A DNA stretch of 64,000 nucleotides from Sphingomonas sp. (GCF_019635455.1 NZ_JAHBZJ010000001.1:186001-250000), one strand, 5' to 3'; shown: positions 27,453 to 36,366, counted from the stretch's first letter. Numbers and translations are program-made. Notes: a model not told the origin generated them from the sequence alone.

Positions 27453-27890
27453 ATGGCGATCATCTCTTCCGAAACGCTCCACGCCTCCTGCGTCGCGATC
27501 GACGGCCGCGCCGTGCTGATCGAGGGGCGATCGGGCGAGGGCAAGTCGGACCTGTCGCTCCGCCTGATCGATCGCGGGGCGCGGCTCGTCTCGGACGACT
27601 ATACCATCTGCACGCGGACCGACGGCGCGCTGTTCGGCGCGCCGCCCGCCACGATCGCGGGCAAGATCGAAGTGCGCGGCATCGGCCTGATCGAGATGCC
27701 GCACGAGGCGCGTGCGCCGATCGCCTTGCTGGTCACCATCCTCGACGCGCCCCCGCGCATGCCGGAGGGGCCGCAAACGCGCCGCATCGCCGGGATCGAT
27801 ATTCCCGAAGTCGCGCTCGCCGCGCTCGAACCCTCCGCCCCGGTGAAGGTCGAACTGGCGCTTCGTCATCTTGGCCGGGTCCCGGCATGA
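27453..27890 (+). CDS. hprK: HPr kinase/phosphorylase, short alphaproteobacterial form
   Basis: The 145-residue protein corresponds only to the C-terminal catalytic half of Gram-positive HprK. The P-loop is GRSGEGKSD at 25-33, and LVSDDYT at 45-51 supplies the catalytic acids. GKIEVRGIGLIEMP is the HprK/P signature region. It phosphorylates HPr on serine. The start ATG 27453 follows a GGGAGCC ribosome site, and the gene overlaps rapZ by ATGA. The short form is usual in alphaproteobacteria. Confidence 0.93.
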   Translation: MAIISSETLHASCVAIDGRAVLIEGRSGEGKSDLSLRLIDRGARLVSDDYTICTRTDGALFGAPPATIAGKIEVRGIGLIEMPHEARAPIALLVTILDAPPRMPEGPQTRRIAGIDIPEVALAALEPSAPVKVELALRHLGRVPA

Positions 27891-28804
27891 GCGGCGCGGC
27901 AAAACAGATCCTGCTGGTCACCGGTATGTCGGGGGCCGGCAAATCCACGGTTCTGCGCACGCTGGAGGATCTGGGCTGGGAGACGGCGGACAATCTGCCG
28001 CTGCGCCTGCTCGACCGGTTGCTCGATACCGCGCCGGCGGAGGGCGATTCGGTCGATGACCGCCCGCTCGCGCTGGGCTTTGGCGCGCGGACGCGGGGGT
28101 TCGACGCCGAACGTATCGTCCAGCGAATCCGCAAGATGGCGGACAAGCAGGGGCATGATATCGGCACGCTGTTCCTCGATTGCGCCGGCGTCGAGCTGGA
28201 GCGCCGCTATTCGGAAACCCGGCGGCGCCATCCCCTGGCCCAGGACCGACCGGCGGGCGAAGGCATCATCCGCGAACGCGAACTGCTGGCGCCGCTGCGC
28301 CGATGGTCGAACCGCCTGATCGACACCACCCGGCTGAGCGCCAACGAACTCGCCCAGAAGGTACGCGAGACCTTTGGCGGGGAGCGGGAGGGCGAGCCGG
28401 TGCTGTCGGTGATGTCGTTCGGGTTCGCGCGCGGCGTGCCGCCCGGCGCGGACCTGATGTTCGACATGCGGTTCCTGCGCAATCCGCACTGGGTCGAATC
28501 GCTGCGCCCCGGCACCGGCCAGGACGCCGACGTGTCCGCCTATATCGCCGGCGACGTCGCCTATGCGGAGGCATTGACCCGGATCGAGGATCTGCTGCTC
28601 ACCCTCCTTCCCCGCTATCGCGCGGAGGGAAAGGCCTATGTAACCATCGCGTTCGGCTGTACCGGCGGGAGACACCGGTCGGTCCATTGCGCCGAACGGG
28701 TCGCGGCACGGTTGCGTGACGGGGGATTTTCGCCCACGGTGACGCATCGTGATTTGCAGACCGCCCCGCAGGACTCGCTAGAAGGCACACCGGCTGCAAG
28801 ATGA
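27887..28804 (+). CDS. rapZ: RapZ-family nucleotide-binding protein (YvcJ-like)
   Basis: The 305-residue protein has an N-terminal P-loop GMSGAGKST at 13-21 and the conserved C-terminal RNA/metabolite domain: SFGFARGVPPGADLMFDMRFLRNPHW and IAFGCTGGRHRSVHCAE, with Cys258. In enterobacteria RapZ guides GlmZ/GlmY small RNAs to RNase E and senses glucosamine-6-phosphate. Those RNAs are not known here, so the alphaproteobacterial role is open. Overlap with hprK and position before the PTS genes tie it to the phosphorelay. Confidence 0.94.
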   Translation: MSGAAKQILLVTGMSGAGKSTVLRTLEDLGWETADNLPLRLLDRLLDTAPAEGDSVDDRPLALGFGARTRGFDAERIVQRIRKMADKQGHDIGTLFLDCAGVELERRYSETRRRHPLAQDRPAGEGIIRERELLAPLRRWSNRLIDTTRLSANELAQKVRETFGGEREGEPVLSVMSFGFARGVPPGADLMFDMRFLRNPHWVESLRPGTGQDADVSAYIAGDVAYAEALTRIEDLLLTLLPRYRAEGKAYVTIAFGCTGGRHRSVHCAERVAARLRDGGFSPTVTHRDLQTAPQDSLEGTPAAR

Positions 28805-28826
28805 ACCGCATGGGACAAGTTTTGTA

Positions 28827-29234
28827 ATGATCGGTCTGGTACTCGTGACGCACGGGCGGCTCGCCGAGGAGTTCGTCGTCGCGATGGAGCATGTGGTCGG
28901 CGCGCAGGAGCGGATCGCCACCATCTCGATCGGCCCCGACGACGATATGGAGGGGCGCCGCGCCGATATCGCGACGGCCATCGCCGCGGTCGATGCGGGT
29001 CGCGGGGTCATCGTGCTGACCGATCTGTTCGGCGGCACCCCGTCTAATCTTGCCATTTCGTTGATGGAGGCGGGCCGGGTCGAGGTGATCGCCGGCATCA
29101 ACCTGCCGATGCTGATCCGCCTGGGCGGCGCGCGCAAGACGATGAAGGTGACCGAGGCGGTGGCCGCCGCGCGCGAGGCCGGCCGCAAATATATCACCGT
29201 CGCGTCCGAAGTGCTTGGGGAGGCCGCCGCTTGA
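28827..29234 (+). CDS. PTS EIIA component, mannose-family type
   Basis: The 135-residue EIIA-Man-like protein starts MIGLVLVTHGRLAEE with the phosphorylated His9. DLFGGTPSNLA near 67-77 is the family motif. No sugar-specific IIB, IIC or IID is encoded nearby, so this is a regulatory PTS component rather than part of a transporter. It sits between rapZ and the HPr gene and overlaps the latter by TTGA. Often annotated manX-like or EIIA-Ntr2 in alphaproteobacteria. Confidence 0.92.
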   Translation: MIGLVLVTHGRLAEEFVVAMEHVVGAQERIATISIGPDDDMEGRRADIATAIAAVDAGRGVIVLTDLFGGTPSNLAISLMEAGRVEVIAGINLPMLIRLGGARKTMKVTEAVAAAREAGRKYITVASEVLGEAAA

Positions 29235-29503
29235 GCCGCGTGACCCGGACCGTCCTGATCGGCAACCGCCGCGGGCTGCACGCACGCGCGAGTGCGAAGT
29301 TCGTCACCCTCGCCTCTACCCAGCCCTGTGAGCTGCTGGTCGAGAAGGACGGCAATTCGGTCACCGGAACCTCGATCATGGGGCTGATGATGCTTGGCGC
29401 GGCGATGGGCGACCGCATCACGATCAGCGCCCAAGGCGACGGGGCCGAGGTGGCGGTGGCGACCCTCGCATCGCTGGTCGAGGATCGGTTCGGCGAGGAT
29501 TAG
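29231..29503 (+). CDS. ptsH: HPr phosphocarrier protein
   Basis: The 90-residue carrier starts with TTG 29231 inside the stop of the EIIA gene. His17 (GLHARAS) is the EI-dependent phosphorylation site, and Ser48 in GTSIMGLMML is the site for HprK. With HprK upstream, both control points of HPr are encoded in one operon. Enzyme I is not in the window. The stop codon overlaps that of the convergent membrane gene by three bases. Confidence 0.95.
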   Translation: MSRVTRTVLIGNRRGLHARASAKFVTLASTQPCELLVEKDGNSVTGTSIMGLMMLGAAMGDRITISAQGDGAEVAVATLASLVEDRFGED

Positions 29504-29916
29504 GGTTCGGACCCGCCCGGGAATCGGGGAACCGGCCAGCGCACCGCGATCGCGAGGATGGCAAGCGTCGTGACGATCTCAAGCGCGACGACGATTTGAT
29601 AGGCGGGGTCCGCGCCGACCAGGGTCAGCCCCTCGATCCCCGTATAGAAAATTGCGATCGCCGCGCTCAGCCAGCGGCTCGCGACCGATGGCAGCAGCAC
29701 CGACAGCGCGATCATCAGCGCCGGTATCGCCAGCATCGCCGAAACCGCAATCAGGACAGTCGGCGTGGCCGGCCCCAATGGCCCCATCTTCCCCTGCGCC
29801 ATCGCCCCCAGCACCCCGGGCCGATAGAGCATGAAATAGTCATTGTAGATGTAGAGCGACATCAACGTCGCCCAAAGCGCGGCGAGGCGCACACGCAGCG
29901 GTATCGGCATGTCCAT
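29500..29916 (-). CDS. Four-helix membrane protein (DUF6326-like), unknown function
   Basis: The 138-residue protein has four hydrophobic helices at about 10-28, 52-76, 82-100 and 105-126. LWATLMSLYIYNDYFMLYRPG in the first helix and loop is typical of small bacterial membrane proteins grouped as DUF6326. The start is MDMPIP at 29916, with the second Met an alternative. It is convergent with HPr and divergent from the methylase gene across about 140 bases. Confidence 0.75.
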   Translation of the reverse strand: MDMPIPLRVRLAALWATLMSLYIYNDYFMLYRPGVLGAMAQGKMGPLGPATPTVLIAVSAMLAIPALMIALSVLLPSVASRWLSAAIAIFYTGIEGLTLVGADPAYQIVVALEIVTTLAILAIAVRWPVPRFPGGSEP

Positions 29917-30058
29917 CGATCGCCCCCATCCCCGAAGAGTCGCGCCCCCGGCGCCTGTTGCCCGGTCAGCCTACACCACCGCGCGAAGGTGTCTAGTGCG
30001 AATAACACACCCCCGTCCGGCGGCTTGCGTTCGTCCGCCGCTTGCGCAAGGAGCCGGC

Positions 30059-30865
30059 ATGCCGCGCGAAATCACCGCCTTTTCCAATCCGCTGGTCAAG
30101 CGGGTCCGGTCGCTCCGCGACAAGAAGCATCGCCGCGACGAAGGGCTGTTCCTGGCCGAGGGGCTGCGCATCCTGACCGAAGCGCGCGAGGCGGGAATCC
30201 TGCCCGACTATCTGTTCTTCGCAAAGGGGCATGAAACCCATAACCTCGCCGCGGCGCTGATCGAGCAGACCGAGGCGCGCGGCGGCGAGGCGATCGCCAC
30301 CGACAGCGACATCCTCTCCAAATTGTCGGGCAAGGATAATCCGGGCGCGGTGGTCGGCGTCTATCGCGAACTGCCCACCGATCTCGACCGGATCGACCGG
30401 ACCCGCGCGCCAATCTGGCTGGTCGCAGAGCGGCTGCGCGATCCCGGCAATCTCGGCACGATCCTGCGCACCGCCGATGCGGTGGGCGCCGGCGGCCTGA
30501 TCCTGATCGACGATTGCGTCGATCCGTTCAGCGTCGAGGCGGTTCGCGCGAGCATGGGCGCGCTGTTCACCATTCCCATCGCCCGCGCACCGTGGGACGC
30601 GTTCCACGACTGGCTGCGCGCCGGACCGGGGCAATTGGTCGGCCTCGCGCTCGACGGCGCGGTCGATTATCGCGCGCCCGATTTCGCGCCGCCCGTCTTT
30701 CTGCTGACCGGGAACGAGGCCCAGGGCCTGCCCGCTGCCTATGCGCAGGCCTGCGATCTGCGGGTCAGGATCCCGATGCTGGGCAAGGCCGACAGCCTGA
30801 ACGCCGCCGTCGCCACGGCGGTCATGGCCTATACCGTCCTCGACCGAATTCGTCCGTCGAACTGA
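30059..30865 (+). CDS. TrmH/SpoU-family RNA 2'-O-ribose methyltransferase
   Basis: The start is ATG 30059 (MPREITAFSNPLVKR) after AAGGAGCCGGC, giving 268 residues. An N-terminal substrate-binding domain (about 1-95) precedes the SPOUT knot. The three knot motifs are visible: AERLRDPGNLGTILRTADAVG near 124-144, LTGNEAQGLP near 220-229 and IPMLGKADSLNAAVATAVMAY near 241-261. It methylates a ribose in tRNA or 23S rRNA; the position cannot be read. The knot makes an S-adenosylmethionine site at a dimer interface. Confidence 0.9.
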   Translation: MPREITAFSNPLVKRVRSLRDKKHRRDEGLFLAEGLRILTEAREAGILPDYLFFAKGHETHNLAAALIEQTEARGGEAIATDSDILSKLSGKDNPGAVVGVYRELPTDLDRIDRTRAPIWLVAERLRDPGNLGTILRTADAVGAGGLILIDDCVDPFSVEAVRASMGALFTIPIARAPWDAFHDWLRAGPGQLVGLALDGAVDYRAPDFAPPVFLLTGNEAQGLPAAYAQACDLRVRIPMLGKADSLNAAVATAVMAYTVLDRIRPSN

Positions 30866-30971
30866 CGCCCGTCCTGTTGCAGGAACGCGACAGGTTCAGG
30901 TTCCATTCGATACAACCTCGGAACAAAAGCTGAGTCCGTGCGTCGAAATGGGCAAGTCTGGAGACGAGCCG

Positions 30972-31199
30972 ATGTTCTATGACACGACCCCCTTCACCGC
31001 CGCAAGCAGCGGATATCGCATCGCTTTTCGTCCGGGTGAGCAGAATATCTGCCCCGGATGCGGCCAATCCCACTGGACGATCGGGCGGATGACCGCCGAA
31101 TGCGCCTTTTGCGCCACCGCGCTGCCGATCAACAATGGCGGCACGTTCGGCGCGGGGCTTTTCCACCGCAGCGCCCCTCCGCGACCGCTCGCGGCCTGA
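30972..31199 (+). CDS. Small zinc-ribbon-like protein, 75 residues
   Basis: The start is ATG 30972 (MFYDTTPFTAASSGYRI) after GGAGACGAGCCG. Four cysteines lie in CPGCGQSHWTIGR and MTAECAFCATALP at about 26-53, as CxxC-x14-CxxC, a classic zinc ribbon. The rest is short and partly disordered. It resembles a small sphingomonad protein family of unknown role; RNA or protein binding is plausible from the ribbon. It lies between the methylase gene and cysS. Confidence 0.75.
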   Translation: MFYDTTPFTAASSGYRIAFRPGEQNICPGCGQSHWTIGRMTAECAFCATALPINNGGTFGAGLFHRSAPPRPLAA

Positions 31200-31254
31200 C
31201 GCGGGGAGGCGGCGGCGGTTTGACGACCGCCGCCGCCACGCTATGGCGCGCGGC

Positions 31255-32685
31255 ATGACCGCAGCTCCCCTCACGCTCTACAATTCGCTCACCCGCGCGC
31301 TCGAACCATTCGCCCCGATCGACCCGGCCAGGGGCGTGCGCGTCTATTCGTGCGGACCGACCGTCTACAGCGACCCGCATCTCGGCAATCTGCGCGCCTA
31401 TGTCTTCACCGACACGCTGAGCCGCGTGCTGCGGTGGAAGGGCTTTTCCCTCACCCATGTCCTCAACATCACCGATGTCGGCCACCTGACCTCCGACGCC
31501 GATGCCGGCGAGGACAAGATGGAGGCGGCGGCGAAGCGGCGCGGCATGAGCGCGTGGGACATCTCGCGTCATTATGCCGACGTCTTCCGCCGCAACCTGC
31601 GCGATCTCAATATCCGCACCCCCGATCACATGCCGCTGGCGACCGATTATGTCGGCAAGATGATCGAGTTCGCGAAGGGGTTCGCGGACACGAATTGCTA
31701 CCGGCTCGACAGCGGCCTCTATTTCGACAGCACCACCGTCCCGGACTATGGCAAGCTGTCCGGCGGCCAGGACGACGCCGGCGAAGGCCGGATCGAGAGC
31801 GTGGCGGGCAAGCGCCATCCGCAGGATTTCGCGATCTGGCGCGCCACCCCGCCGGGCGAGACGCGGCAGATGGAGTGGGACTCGCCCTGGGGGCGCGGCG
31901 CACCCGGCTGGCACCTCGAATGTTCGGTGATGAGCGCGGAGCTGCTCGGCCTGCCGTTCGACATCCACACCGGCGGGATCGACCATCGCGAGATCCACCA
32001 CGTCAACGAAATCGCGCAGAACCAGGCGCATTGCCGCTGCGGCGATTCAGGCGCAAAGGTGTGGATGCACAACAACTTCCTGGTTGATCGCGGCGGCAAG
32101 ATGTCGAAGTCGAAGGGCGGGATCGCCACGCTCGACGCGCTGGTGGCAAAGGGCGTCCACCCCCTCGCCTATCGCCTGATGTGCCTCAGCGCGCATTACC
32201 GGAGCGAGCTGGAGTTCAGCGGCGAGAACCTGCTTGCCGCGCTCGTCCGGCTACGCCGCCTCGTCCTTTCCGCCGAAAGGTTCCGCGCCGCCGAGGGCAA
32301 GGGCGGCGGCGATGCGGGTTCCTATCTCGACCGGCTGGACGCCGCCGTGTCGGACGATCTCAATACCCCCCGGGCGCTACCGGTACTGGAGGAGCTGCTC
32401 GCCGACAAGCGGCTCGATCAGGGCGCGCGGCTGATGACGCTGGCGCAATTCGATGAAGTGCTCGGCCTGGACCTGCTCAGCCTGGAGCGCGCGGACCTGC
32501 GCGTCCGCCCCGCCGACGCCCGCGTCACCGAAGCCGAGATCGAAGCACGGCTGGCGCAGCGCAAGCAAGCCCGCGCGGAAAAGGACTTCGCCCGCTCCGA
32601 CGCGATCCGCGACGAACTGCTCGGCGCCGGGGTCGAGGTGATGGACGGCGACCCGCTCGGGTGGGACTGGCGGGTGGAATTGTAA
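31255..32685 (+). CDS. cysS: Cysteinyl-tRNA synthetase
   Basis: The class I synthetase charges tRNA-Cys. The start ATG 31255 gives 476 residues; an ATG four codons upstream is possible. The HIGH-like motif lies in CGPTVYSDPHLGNLR (about 33-47), zinc ligands include Cys33, the Cys in HLECSVM and the histidines in DHREIHH, and KMSKSKGG is at 282-289. The C-terminal part ends with RKQARAEKDFARSDAIRDEL, the tRNA-binding domain of the family. Confidence 0.97.
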   Translation: MTAAPLTLYNSLTRALEPFAPIDPARGVRVYSCGPTVYSDPHLGNLRAYVFTDTLSRVLRWKGFSLTHVLNITDVGHLTSDADAGEDKMEAAAKRRGMSAWDISRHYADVFRRNLRDLNIRTPDHMPLATDYVGKMIEFAKGFADTNCYRLDSGLYFDSTTVPDYGKLSGGQDDAGEGRIESVAGKRHPQDFAIWRATPPGETRQMEWDSPWGRGAPGWHLECSVMSAELLGLPFDIHTGGIDHREIHHVNEIAQNQAHCRCGDSGAKVWMHNNFLVDRGGKMSKSKGGIATLDALVAKGVHPLAYRLMCLSAHYRSELEFSGENLLAALVRLRRLVLSAERFRAAEGKGGGDAGSYLDRLDAAVSDDLNTPRALPVLEELLADKRLDQGARLMTLAQFDEVLGLDLLSLERADLRVRPADARVTEAEIEARLAQRKQARAEKDFARSDAIRDELLGAGVEVMDGDPLGWDWRVEL

Positions 32686-32687
32686 GG

Positions 32688-32724
32688 GCGGACAGCTGAA
32701 TGGGGTGGGAAGCTGCCCGTCCGC
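32688..32724 (+). terminator. Weak hairpin between cysS and dgkA
   Basis: GCGGAC plus AGCT (32688-32697) pair with AGCT and GTCCGC (32711-32724), leaving a four-base bulge and a 13-base loop. It follows the cysS stop directly. There is no T-run after it, so at best it is an imperfect terminator or an RNA 3'-end stabiliser for the two convergent genes. Confidence 0.35.
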
Positions 32725-32755
32725 TATTAACCCGCGTGCATCAGTTTTGACCAGT

Positions 32756-33160
32756 CTACTCGATCCATTTCAAGAATGGCGGACCAAGCGTTAGCAGGCC
32801 GATGACAGCGGAGGCTATTGATGCAGCGAGCACCCCACCTGCGGCTATGTCTTTCACACGCCCAATGGACGGATCGAACTCAGGGCTGATGCGGTCGCAA
32901 AGCTCCTCGATGGCGGTGTTAATAGCTTCGGCTACCCAGACAAGGGCAACAGCGATCACGATCCAGCGCCAGTCCTCCAGCGAAACCTTAAGCGTGATCC
33001 CGGCGACGATGACGGCAGCCGGCGCTGCTAAATGCAGCCACGCGTTGTGCTCATCCTGCGCAAGCCAACGCAGACCACGGCCTGCGTAGACAAAACTCCT
33101 TAAGCGCTCTTGCGCACTGAAGCGCGGCTTCCCGGCTGATGGGTTATCGTGATCTGACAT
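32756..33160 (-). CDS. dgkA: Diacylglycerol/undecaprenol kinase, DgkA family
   Basis: The start is taken at ATG 33160 (MSDHDNPSAGK), giving 134 residues, with longer frames unsupported. Three membrane helices follow an amphipathic N-terminus (RLRSFVYAGRGLRWLAQDEHNAWLH). The active-site stretch EAINTAIEELCDR near 84-96 is typical of DgkA/UdpK. Three-helix members phosphorylate diacylglycerol or undecaprenol. Codon use is less GC-extreme than in its neighbours. Confidence 0.88.
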   Translation of the reverse strand: MSDHDNPSAGKPRFSAQERLRSFVYAGRGLRWLAQDEHNAWLHLAAPAAVIVAGITLKVSLEDWRWIVIAVALVWVAEAINTAIEELCDRISPEFDPSIGRVKDIAAGGVLAASIASAVIGLLTLGPPFLKWIE

Positions 33161-33271
33161 TGATATGGTGTCGCACCTACATCGAACGACCGCAATTGGC
33201 ATCGGCGAGGACGGTGCCAGATGTCCGCAATGGGGTCGGTTGCCGTCAGGCAGGTTCCCCACCCCGTTCCC

Positions 33272-34645
33272 TCAAACAAACCCCAGAGTCGTCGTCGAGT
33301 AATTCCCGATATTCGGCAACACCGTCGCCATGTTCCCGCTCGACACGCCGAACCAGCTCGCCAGCGTCGCCGCATACTGATCGACCGACGTCGACGGCAG
33401 CAGCCGCCCCTGGCCGACATCGTCGGCGGTGTTGGTGCCGATCGCGGGCGCGGTGCCATAGAAGCGCCGCCCGTTGACCGCACCGCCCATCACCAGGTGC
33501 ATCGACCCCCAGCCATGGTCCGATCCGTCGTCATTCTGGGTCAGCGTCCGCCCGAAATCCGACGCCGTGAACGTCGTCACCTTGTCCGCCACGCCCAGCG
33601 CGGCGGTGGTGTCGTAAAAGGCGCGCATCGCGTCCGCCACCTGCCCCACCTTGCCCGGATGGTCGCGCAGCAGGAAATCGTGCATGTCGAACCCGCCGAG
33701 CGAGACGAAGAACACCTGGCGCTTCGCCCCCAGTTCCTGCGACACCGAAATCAGCCGCGCGACGATCTTCAGCTGGTCGGCAAGGCTGTTGCCGGTCGGG
33801 AACAGCGTGAAATTCGCCGCCGGCGCGCCGCCCAGCGCGCCGTTCACCTGGGCGTACAGGTCCAGCGCGCGCTTGCTGATCGTGGCATGTTCGTTTTCGA
33901 TCAGATGGGTACGCGCGCCGCCCATGATCGACCGCAACGCGCTTGCGGCGGTGGCCGATCCGAACAGGCTGGACGCACCGTTGATGAGCGCGGTGGGGCC
34001 GCTGGTGCCGGTGACATATTGGATCGAGCTGCGGCCGGAGAGATAGACCGCATTGCCCGACGCGCTGATGCAGGTGAGCGCGCTCGTCCCGTTGCCGCTC
34101 TGCAACAGATCGCCGATCCGCCCGCCCCAGCCGGACGACGCGCCCTCCGCGCTCGACGCCTGCCAGTAACTCTGCTGGTCATTGTGGCTGAACAGCTTGG
34201 GCGGCAGCGCCACCGACTTGGCGGTATATTCGGCCTTCGTCGTCGGGCGCACCAGCGTGCCGACGTTGAGCACCACGGCCAGCTTTCCCGCATCGAACAG
34301 CGGGATCAGGCCCGACATCGTCGGCGCGAGCGCATATTGGCGTCCGCCAGGCAACGCCGCCGCCGGATTGAGCAGCGTCGCGGCGAGCGAGGCGCGGCTG
34401 TGCGCCAGCGTCGATCGCTGGGCGTTGTATAGATCCCAGCTGGCCTGATCATAGGGCGGCAGCGTGTTGGCGTAGTCGTTCCCACCATAGAGAAAGACGC
34501 AGACCAGCGCCTTATAGTCGCTCGCCACCGCCGCCGACGCCTCACCGATCGCCGCCAGCTGGGTGACGAAGGGCGCGGCGCCCCCGGCGATGCCGAGCGC
34601 GGCGGACCGCTTCAGAAATGCGCGGCGCGATTGATTGTCGTGCAT
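33272..34645 (-). CDS. DUF1501-family exported protein
   Basis: The start is ATG 34645 (MHDNQSRRAFLKRS). SRRAFLKRSA is a twin-arginine signal, so the 457-residue protein folds before export. The DUF1501 body shows LVCVFLYGGNDYANTLPPYD at about 47-66, FSHNDQQSYWQ and the region FTASDFGRTLTQNDDGSDHGWGSMHLVMGG (broken here at domain turns) that resembles the alkaline phosphatase/sulfatase fold metal site. It always travels with DUF1800. The stop-to-start gap from DUF1800 is about eleven bases. Biochemical function is unknown. Confidence 0.92.
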   Translation of the reverse strand: MHDNQSRRAFLKRSAALGIAGGAAPFVTQLAAIGEASAAVASDYKALVCVFLYGGNDYANTLPPYDQASWDLYNAQRSTLAHSRASLAATLLNPAAALPGGRQYALAPTMSGLIPLFDAGKLAVVLNVGTLVRPTTKAEYTAKSVALPPKLFSHNDQQSYWQASSAEGASSGWGGRIGDLLQSGNGTSALTCISASGNAVYLSGRSSIQYVTGTSGPTALINGASSLFGSATAASALRSIMGGARTHLIENEHATISKRALDLYAQVNGALGGAPAANFTLFPTGNSLADQLKIVARLISVSQELGAKRQVFFVSLGGFDMHDFLLRDHPGKVGQVADAMRAFYDTTAALGVADKVTTFTASDFGRTLTQNDDGSDHGWGSMHLVMGGAVNGRRFYGTAPAIGTNTADDVGQGRLLPSTSVDQYAATLASWFGVSSGNMATVLPNIGNYSTTTLGFV

Positions 34646-34656
34646 GCTCCCGCCCC

Positions 34657-36366
34657 TCATTTAAGCGTGAGATATTCAGGCGAAGCCATCACCAGCAGGA
34701 TCGCGATCGCGATCCGGTTGCCGGTGACGGTCGAGCTGTCCACCGCAGCCTTGATGCTCGCGATCGTCGCCGCGCTCACCTGATTTGCCGCGATCACCAG
34801 ATTGACGCGGTCGATCAGCGCCTGGCTGTCCCCCGCCAGCGCGACCAGTTCGGCATAATCGGTGCGCAGGTCGGTCGCATTGCCGACCACCGACTGCATG
34901 TAGTTCACATAGCCGACGGTGCTGATCTCGTTCGTGATCTGAAGTTCGGGAGCGACCAGCCCCGCGTTCGCGATCGGCGTGTTGGGCGGGGTGTAGCCCG
35001 GGCGAAAGAAGTTGAAGACCGACCCGCTGCGCCCCATCGATTGGGCCAGCCGGTTCGTCGCACTGCTGGTGTCGCCCGTCGTCCAGTTGCCGGAGGTCGA
35101 TAGCGCCCCCACCCCGCGCGCCCATCCGGTCAGGCGCATCACCGGCTCGCGCAGCTTGCCCCCGCTGGTCCCGGCAGGCTCGGCCCGCGCCTCACTGTCC
35201 AGCAGGATCGCACGGATCACCGCCTGCATGTCGCCGCGCACGCCCGATCCGTTATTGGCGAACGCCGCCGCAACCCGGCCGACATAGGCGGCGCTGGGAT
35301 TGCTGGTCACCAGCCGCTGGATCAACTGCTTCGAGACGAAGGGCGCGACGTTCCGGTGCGCAAAGATGGTGTCGAGCGCGGCCTTGATCGCGTCCATGCC
35401 CGCCGTCCCGGCCGCCACCGTCGTCCCCAGAAAGGTCGAGGCGCCGGTTTCGTGCAGATTGGCGTTCATCGCCAGCGGCCGGCGATAACGATCGGGGGTC
35501 GTGCCATCGGTCGAATCGAGCGACAGGCCGGTGAAGATCCGCGCCAGACCCGATACGTCGGCGGGCGCATAGGTTTCGACGGGTTTCCCGCCTGACAGCG
35601 CCTGTGATCCGTCCATGTTCAGTTGATACAGGCCGATCGTGAACAGCTGCATCAGCTCACGCGCGTAATTCTCGTCGGGAACCGATCCGGTGCTGGCATT
35701 CGCCTTGCGATTGCCCAGAAAGGTCAGGAACGACGCCATGGCGGCATTGGTGGTGACCCGGTCCATCAGCGTGCGGAAATTGCCGAACGCGTTGTCCATC
35801 AGCACATCGACATAGGCGGCCATCGCGAACTGTCGCCAGTTCAGATTGACCCCGTCGATCCCGACCACCATCAGTTCGAGCAGCGCCATGCCGACGCGCT
35901 GGCGCAACTGGTCCCCCGCGCCGATCAGTTGGCTCCACATCGCATTGTCGAAGCCGGCGGTGCCGTTGATGAAGCCGCTGTCGCTATAGCCCTTGGACAC
36001 CAGCCAGTCCCACAGGCTGGTCGATCGCGTCTTGGCAAATTCGGCATCGATCCATGCCGCATAGCCCCGCGCCTGAACATCGGCGATATCCGCGCTGGTC
36101 GCGCCCATCGTCGCCTGCGCCAGGAACCGGCTCGCCTGCGCCGTCGTGATCGATGCGGCGGTGGGCGTGGGGGTCGGCGTCACTGCGACGACGCCGCCGC
36201 TCCCGCTTCCGCCACCGCCCGAACTACATGCCGAAACCGCCAGCGCGAGCGCGCCCGCCCCGCCCTTTGCCGCACGCGCTGCGGGCGCGCCCGACGCCGG
36301 GACCGGAGCGTCTTCGGCGTGCTCCGCCCTCTCCGCCTCGACGCGAGGCGCCTGACCCAATTCCAT
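34657..36366 (-). CDS. DUF1800-family protein, putative lipoprotein
   Basis: The 569-residue protein is upstream of and co-directional with the DUF1501 gene. A hydrophobic stretch ending ALAVSACSSGGGG at about 40-52 looks like a lipobox followed by a Gly/Ser and Thr/Pro linker. It lies unusually far from the annotated start, so the real start may be internal. The DUF1800 body shows ASRFLAQATMGAT, PDENYARELMQLFTIGLY, NLHETGASTFLG and the C-terminal GSVFNFFRPGYTPP. DUF1800/DUF1501 pairs are common in many phyla and lack an established function. Confidence 0.9.
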   Translation of the reverse strand: MELGQAPRVEAERAEHAEDAPVPASGAPAARAAKGGAGALALAVSACSSGGGGSGSGGVVAVTPTPTPTAASITTAQASRFLAQATMGATSADIADVQARGYAAWIDAEFAKTRSTSLWDWLVSKGYSDSGFINGTAGFDNAMWSQLIGAGDQLRQRVGMALLELMVVGIDGVNLNWRQFAMAAYVDVLMDNAFGNFRTLMDRVTTNAAMASFLTFLGNRKANASTGSVPDENYARELMQLFTIGLYQLNMDGSQALSGGKPVETYAPADVSGLARIFTGLSLDSTDGTTPDRYRRPLAMNANLHETGASTFLGTTVAAGTAGMDAIKAALDTIFAHRNVAPFVSKQLIQRLVTSNPSAAYVGRVAAAFANNGSGVRGDMQAVIRAILLDSEARAEPAGTSGGKLREPVMRLTGWARGVGALSTSGNWTTGDTSSATNRLAQSMGRSGSVFNFFRPGYTPPNTPIANAGLVAPELQITNEISTVGYVNYMQSVVGNATDLRTDYAELVALAGDSQALIDRVNLVIAANQVSAATIASIKAAVDSSTVTGNRIAIAILLVMASPEYLTLK

